NCBI GenBank assembly: GCA_025458005.1
Contig: JALOTG010000007.1
Span: 1 to 35,451, forward strand
Length of the DNA: 35,451 bases
Reading direction: 5' to 3'
DNA from: Thiobacillaceae bacterium
GTDB lineage: Bacteria; Pseudomonadota; Gammaproteobacteria; Burkholderiales; Thiobacillaceae
Position 1 is the stretch's first letter, and each line of letters opens with the position of its first letter. A program made the position numbers and the translations under genes. Below the pieces are notes generated by a model. The model did not search any database. It saw only the letters and a list, made by a program, of their open reading frames with translations, and was not told the DNA's origin. Below, piece after piece: positions 31,398 through 35,451 of the stretch.

Positions 31398-32888
31398 ATG
31401 GAATTTAGCACAAAAAGCGGCAGTCCCGAGAAACAGCGGGTCGCTTGCGTGGTGGCGGGCGTGTATGAGCCGCGCCGCCTGTCCGCGGCGGCCGCCGCCC
31501 TGGATGATGCGGCCGGCGGTCACCTGGCCGAGATCCTGCGTCGTGGCGACATGGACGGCAAGGCAGGCTCGACCCTCCTGCTCCACCACGTGCCCAATCT
31601 CCCCTGCGAGCGGGTGCTGCTGGTCGGCCTGGGCAAGGAAAGGGCGTTCCATGCCAGGCAGTACCGCGAGGCGATGCGCGCGGCGGTGAAGGCCCTGGGC
31701 GAGACCGGGGCCCGCGAGGCCATGCTCTGCCTGACCGATCTGGCGGTGAAGGGTCACGATCTGGGCTGGCGGGTGGAGCAGGCCGTCGTGGTGGCCCTCG
31801 ACACCGTCTATCGCTTCGACCAGATGAAGAGCAAGCAGGAGGAACAGGACCGCCCCCTGCGCAAGCTGATCCTGGCCGTGCCCGGTCGCGGCGACCTGCC
31901 GGCGGGCGAGGCGGCGGTGGCGCGGGGCCAGGCGATCGCCGAGGGCATGCGCCTGGCCAAGGACCTCGGCAACCTGCCCGGCAACGTCTGCACGCCCGCC
32001 TATCTGGCCGAGCAGGCCCGCGAACTGGCCAGGCTGCACGGGCTGGACGTGCAGGTGCTGGAGCGGCGCGACATGGAAAAGCTGGGCATGGGCTCGCTGC
32101 TGTCCGTGGCCAAGGGCAGCGAGGAGCCGCCCAAGTTCATCGTCCTGCAGCATCGCGGCGCCGGCAAGAAGGACCGGCCGGTGGTCCTGGTCGGCAAGGG
32201 CATCACCTTCGATTCGGGCGGCATCTCCATCAAGCCGGCCGCCGAGATGGACGAGATGAAGTACGACATGTGCGGCGCCGCCTCGGTGCTCGGCACCCTC
32301 AAGGCAGCGGCCATGCTGGCGCTGCCCCTCAACGTGGTGGGTCTCGTCCCCACCTGCGAGAACCTGCCCAGCGGCCGCGCCAACAAGCCCGGCGATGTGG
32401 TCACCTCCATGTCCGGCCAGACCATCGAGGTGCTCAACACCGACGCCGAGGGACGGCTGATCCTGTGCGATGCCCTGACCTACGCCGAGCGCTTCGAACC
32501 GGCCGCCGTGGTGGATATCGCCACCCTCACCGGGGCCTGCGTCATCGCCCTGGGCCATGTGGCCACCGGCCTGCTGGCCAATGACGAGGGTCTCGCCCGC
32601 GAGCTGCTGCGCGCCGGCGAGGCGGCCCACGACCGCTGCTGGCAGCTGCCCCTGTGGGATGAATACGAGGAGCAGCTGAAGAGCAATTTCGCCGACATGG
32701 CCAACATCGGTGGCCGGCCGGCCGGCACCATCACCGCCGCCGCCTTCCTGGCGAAGTTCGCCAAGAAATACGACTGGGCCCACCTGGACATCGCCGGCAC
32801 CGCCTGGCGCTCCGGCAAGGAGAAGGGCGGCACCGGCCGGCCGGTGCCGCTGCTGGTGCATTTCCTGGCCAGGCGGGCGGGACTGTAG
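31398..32888 (+). CDS. pepA: Leucyl (cytosol) aminopeptidase, M17 family
   Basis: The 496-residue product has an N-terminal macro-like domain (about 1-165) and a C-terminal catalytic domain. The metal-binding segments [17 protein letters not shown] and [11 protein letters not shown] are present, and the M17 signature NTDAEGRL is at residues 347-354. It is a hexameric Mn/Zn aminopeptidase; relatives such as E. coli PepA also bind DNA, which cannot be judged here. AAGGAG (31385-31390) fixes the ATG at 31398 over an upstream ATG at 31350. Confidence 0.97.
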   Translation: MEFSTKSGSPEKQRVACVVAGVYEPRRLSAAAAALDDAAGGHLAEILRRGDMDGKAGSTLLLHHVPNLPCERVLLVGLGKERAFHARQYREAMRAAVKALGETGAREAMLCLTDLAVKGHDLGWRVEQAVVVALDTVYRFDQMKSKQEEQDRPLRKLILAVPGRGDLPAGEAAVARGQAIAEGMRLAKDLGNLPGNVCTPAYLAEQARELARLHGLDVQVLERRDMEKLGMGSLLSVAKGSEEPPKFIVLQHRGAGKKDRPVVLVGKGITFDSGGISIKPAAEMDEMKYDMCGAASVLGTLKAAAMLALPLNVVGLVPTCENLPSGRANKPGDVVTSMSGQTIEVLNTDAEGRLILCDALTYAERFEPAAVVDIATLTGACVIALGHVATGLLANDEGLARELLRAGEAAHDRCWQLPLWDEYEEQLKSNFADMANIGGRPAGTITAAAFLAKFAKKYDWAHLDIAGTAWRSGKEKGGTGRPVPLLVHFLARRAGL

Positions 32889-32919
32889 GAGGCGCCCCGG
32901 CGGGCCGGATGTCGGTCTG

Positions 32920-32945
32920 CGCCGCGGCCGGTTGCAGCCGCGGCG
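32920..32945. terminator. Possible hairpin terminator between pepA and nadB
   Basis: A 9-bp GC-rich inverted repeat (32920-32928 with 32937-32945) with an 8-base loop lies between the converging pepA and nadB genes. It lacks a proper T-run on either side, so intrinsic termination is uncertain. Confidence 0.4.
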
Positions 32946-32948
32946 TCG

Positions 32949-34511
32949 TTACGGCGTCAGCACCGTGTTGCATGCCTCCGGCAGCAGGTCCGGATAGTCG
33001 CGCGAGAAGTGCAGTCCGCGGCTCTCCTTGCGCCGCAGCGCGCAGCGCACGATCAGGTCGGCGGTCAGGACCAGGTTGCGCAGCTCGATCAGGTCGTTGG
33101 TCACCCGGAAGTTGCTGTAGTACTCGAAGATCTCCTCGGTGAGCAGCCGGATGCGGTGCGCCGCGCGCTCCAGGCGCTTGCTGGTGCGCACGATGCCCAC
33201 GTAGTCCCACATGAAGCGGCGCAACTCGTGCCAGTTGTGGGCGATGACGATCTCCTCGTCGGCGTCGGTGACCCGGCTTTCGTCCCACTTCGGCAGTTCG
33301 GTGCGCGGCGTCGCCTCCGCGCCGGCGAGATGGGTGGCCGCGGCCCTTCCGTAGACCAGGCATTCCAGCAGCGAGTTGCTGGCCAGGCGGTTGGCGCCGT
33401 GCAGTCCCGTGCAGCTGACCTCGCCGATGGCATAGAGGTTGTCCAGGTCGGCGCGGCCATGCCGGTCCACCAGCACGCCGCCGCAGGTGTAGTGGGCGGC
33501 TGGGGCCACCGGGATCCATTCCGTGGTGATGTCGATGCCCAGCTCCTTGCAGCGCCGGTAGATGGTGGGGAAGTGACTGATGATCAGCTTGGCGGGCTGG
33601 TGGGTGATGTCCAGGTAGACGCAGTCCAGGCCGCGCTTCTTCATCTCGAAGTCGATCGCCCGCGCGACGATGTCGCGCGGCGCCAGCTCCGCCCGCTCGT
33701 CGTGCTCGGGCATGAAGCGGGTGCCGTCCGGCAGGCGCAGCAGCGCCCCCTCGCCGCGCATCGCCTCGGTGATCAGGAAGGACTTGGCGTGCGGGTGGTA
33801 GAGGCAGGTGGGATGGAACTGCACGAATTCCAGGTTCGCCACCCGGCAGCCGGCGCGCCAGGCCATCGCCACGCCGTCGCCGGTGGCGATGTCCGGATTG
33901 GTCGTGTACAGGAAGGCCTTGCCGGCGCCGCCGGTGGCCAGCACGGTGAAGCCGGCCGAGAGGGTCTGCACCGCGCCGCGCCCGGTATCCAGCACGTAGG
34001 CGCCGTACACCCGCCGGTCGGACTTGCCGAGTTTTTCGCCGGTGATCAGGTCGATGGCGATGTGCCGGGTCAGCATTTCGATATTGGGCGCGGCGGCGAG
34101 CCGCTGGAGCAGGGTGGCCTGCACGGCGGCGCCGGTGGCGTCGGCGACGTGGAAGATGCGCCGGTGCGCGTGACCGCCCTCGCGGCCGAGGTGGTAGTCG
34201 TCGCCTTCCCGGTCGAACGGCACGCCCTGCCGGATCAGCCAATCGACGGCCCGGGGCGCCTCGTCGACCACCTGACGCACCGCGGTCTCGTCGCACAGGC
34301 CGGCCCCGGCCACCAGGGTGTCCCGGACATGGGATTCCAGGCTGTCTTGCCGCGAATGGACCGCGGCGATCCCGCCCTGGGCCCAGCTGCTGGAACTCTC
34401 GTCCGGTTCCTTCTTGGTGACGATGACGACCTGCAGATGTTCCGGCAGGGAAAGCGCCAGGGTGGCGGCGGCCAGGCCGGAGCCGATGATGAGTACGTCG
34501 CAGCGCAGCAT
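32949..34511 (-). CDS. nadB: L-aspartate oxidase
   Basis: The 520-residue product is a flavoprotein of the fumarate-reductase/succinate-dehydrogenase type. It has the FAD dinucleotide fold [17 protein letters not shown] at the N-terminus, [12 protein letters not shown], the catalytic-region [13 protein letters not shown], and [18 protein letters not shown], with a helical C-terminal domain. It oxidises aspartate to iminoaspartate for quinolinate and NAD synthesis. The start MLRCDVLI at 34511 is supported by GAAAGG just upstream; an ATG at 34532 is also in frame. It is divergent from rpoE. Confidence 0.97.
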   Translation of the reverse strand: MLRCDVLIIGSGLAAATLALSLPEHLQVVIVTKKEPDESSSSWAQGGIAAVHSRQDSLESHVRDTLVAGAGLCDETAVRQVVDEAPRAVDWLIRQGVPFDREGDDYHLGREGGHAHRRIFHVADATGAAVQATLLQRLAAAPNIEMLTRHIAIDLITGEKLGKSDRRVYGAYVLDTGRGAVQTLSAGFTVLATGGAGKAFLYTTNPDIATGDGVAMAWRAGCRVANLEFVQFHPTCLYHPHAKSFLITEAMRGEGALLRLPDGTRFMPEHDERAELAPRDIVARAIDFEMKKRGLDCVYLDITHQPAKLIISHFPTIYRRCKELGIDITTEWIPVAPAAHYTCGGVLVDRHGRADLDNLYAIGEVSCTGLHGANRLASNSLLECLVYGRAAATHLAGAEATPRTELPKWDESRVTDADEEIVIAHNWHELRRFMWDYVGIVRTSKRLERAAHRIRLLTEEIFEYYSNFRVTNDLIELRNLVLTADLIVRCALRRKESRGLHFSRDYPDLLPEACNTVLTP

Positions 34512-34550
34512 GCAGGACCTTTCCCCAGGCATGGGAACCGAGACTCGCGC

Positions 34551-34569
34551 CTGGCGGTCATTCCGCCAG
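34551..34569. repeat. Inverted repeat in the nadB-rpoE intergenic region
   Basis: CTGGCGG (34551-34557) and CCGCCAG (34563-34569) flank TCATT, a perfect 7-bp dyad about 40-58 bases before the nadB start and 20-38 bases before the rpoE -10 candidate. It has the spacing of a dimeric repressor operator, but could also be a chance hairpin. No regulator can be named. Confidence 0.45.
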
Positions 34570-34588
34570 CCATATGGGTCAGGCCGGT

Positions 34589-34594
34589 TATACT
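34589..34594 (+). promoter_or_regulatory. Candidate -10 element of rpoE
   Basis: TATACT (5 of 6) is followed by a predicted start near 34601, giving a leader of about 57 bases. No good -35 or extended -10 is present, so expression may need an activator or another sigma factor. Confidence 0.35.
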
Positions 34595-34657
34595 AGCCCC
34601 GCAAACTGTTGGGAAGCCCCGGTGAGGGGCCGTGGAGAATTACGAGGACTCTCGGGG

Positions 34658-35257
34658 ATGAGCGAGCGGGAAGCCGACCTATTGCTGGTGGAACGGGTCA
34701 GAAGTGGGGACAAGCGGGCCTTCGAGCTGCTGGTGGAGAAATACCGGCGCAAGATCGGCCGCCTGCTGTCGCGCATGGTCAGGGATCAGGACGAGGTCGA
34801 CGACATCGCCCAGGAGACCTTCATCAAGGCCTACCGGGCCTTGCCGCAGTTCCGCGGCGACGCCGCCTTCTACACCTGGCTCTACCGCATCGCCGTGAAC
34901 ACGGCCAAGAACTACCTGGCCACGCGCAACCGGGGCATGCTCACGGTGAGCGACGTGGTCGGCGAGGACGAGGACGGGGGCGATGAGCGGATCGTCCCCG
35001 CTGACATCAACACGCCCGATGCGGAACTCCTGTCGAAACAGATTGCCTATGCAGTCAACGAGGCCGTCGAGGCGCTGCCGGAAGAACTGCGCACCGCCAT
35101 CACCCTGCGTGAGATCGAGGGCATGAGTTACGAGGACATTGCCAATTTCATGGGGTGCCCCATCGGCACCGTGCGGTCCCGGATCTTCCGGGCGCGCGAG
35201 GCCATCGCCGTGAAGCTGCGGCCGATCCTGGGCACCTCGGAAGACCAGAGGTGGTAA
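34658..35257 (+). CDS. rpoE: Extracytoplasmic stress sigma factor RpoE
   Basis: The 199-residue product matches RpoE throughout. Region 2 reads DEVDDIAQETFIKAYRALPQF and GDAAFYTWLYRIAVNTAKNYL; region 4 reads ALPEELRTAITLREIEGMSYEDIA, then GCPIGTVRSRIFRAREAI. It directs the response to misfolded outer-membrane proteins and LPS stress, including many envelope genes of the kinds seen elsewhere in this window. The ATG at 34658 was chosen with the GAGGACT region upstream; the open frame extends further but without homology. rseA follows after 2 bases. Confidence 0.97.
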   Translation: MSEREADLLLVERVRSGDKRAFELLVEKYRRKIGRLLSRMVRDQDEVDDIAQETFIKAYRALPQFRGDAAFYTWLYRIAVNTAKNYLATRNRGMLTVSDVVGEDEDGGDERIVPADINTPDAELLSKQIAYAVNEAVEALPEELRTAITLREIEGMSYEDIANFMGCPIGTVRSRIFRAREAIAVKLRPILGTSEDQRW

Positions 35258-35259
35258 TC

Positions 35260-35451
35260 ATGTTGCAGAACAAGCAGACGAACGCACCGGCCGCGGAAGA
35301 GGAATGGCTGTCCGCCTTGCTGGATGGCGAACTGGACGAGGATGAGGCGCAGCGGTCCGTCAGGCGGCTCGGCCAGGATGACGCGGCCACCCGCCGCTGG
35401 TCGGAATATTGCCTGATCGGCGATGCCCTGCGCGGCCAGTTGCACGACCAG
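35260..35451 (+). CDS. rseA: Sigma-E factor negative regulator RseA, N-terminal part
   Basis: The first 64 codons lie in the window and remain open at its end. The sequence EEEWLSALLDGELDEDEAQ followed by RRWSEYCLIGDALRG is the RseA cytoplasmic sigma-binding domain. RseA holds RpoE at the inner membrane until it is cut by regulated proteolysis. AGAGGTGG just upstream serves as ribosome-binding site, and the gap to rpoE is 2 bases. Confidence 0.93.
   Translation, partial: MLQNKQTNAPAAEEEWLSALLDGELDEDEAQRSVRRLGQDDAATRRWSEYCLIGDALRGQLHDQ

Noticed and set aside
34534-34562. Sigma-E-like autoregulatory promoter before rpoE (GGAACC ... TCATT)
   Set aside because: Both elements are imperfect and the spacing is off, so it cannot be supported by sequence alone.

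Overview
This window is high-GC chromosomal DNA from a Gram-negative proteobacterium, most likely a betaproteobacterium. Lineage is inferred from gene order: ybgC-tolQRAB-pal-cpoB-queE-queC, ilvB-ilvH-ilvC-psd-pssA-leuA, and an ECF sigma-DUF3619-DUF3106-RDD block beside lptG-lptF/pepA, which I associate with betaproteobacteria. An outer membrane is implied by Tol-Pal, LptFG and RpoE/RseA. A YeeE-type sulfur transporter and an FNR/Anr-type box before a membrane cytochrome fit a facultative, possibly sulfur-using life. The species cannot be named. No IS element, prophage, CRISPR array or rRNA was seen, and no gene-free stretch exceeds about 180 bases.

Layout. 1-5130: Tol-Pal envelope cluster, each gene overlapping or nearly touching the next. 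5127-6372: queE (broken by an internal deletion and frame change) and queC for preQ0 synthesis. 6374-8236: a YeeE-type transporter with its own promoter, then an exported TlpA-like thioredoxin. 8258-8375: promoter and tRNA-Lys(UUU). 8538-15106: branched-chain amino acid genes with two phosphatidylethanolamine genes between them, and a candidate Leu-rich leader peptide before leuA, ending at a strong bidirectional terminator. 15168-17710 (minus): a 4-TM c-type cytochrome behind an FNR box, DUF2069, a HugZ/PNPOx-like protein and WrbA. 17818-23908 (plus): sucCD, holC, a small charged protein, valS and a small membrane protein. 23915-27254 (minus): a secreted Cys-rich protein, proB, obgE, rpmA and rplU. 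27391-29213 (plus): a sigma factor with DUF3619, DUF3106 and RDD proteins. 29148-31291 (minus): lptG and lptF. 31398-32888 (plus): pepA. 32949-34511 (minus): nadB. 34658-35451 (plus): rpoE and the start of rseA.

Most genes are housekeeping: envelope integrity, central metabolism, amino acid, lipid and NAD synthesis, translation. The points that stand out are the disrupted queE, the leuA leader with a predicted leaderless start, the FNR-linked cytochrome of unassigned function, the intrinsic terminator separating rpmA from obgE, and the non-standard start region of the sigma factor at 27391. I found no clearly new multi-gene system; the best candidates for undescribed function are the cytochrome at 15168-15944 and the sigma/DUF3619/DUF3106 module.
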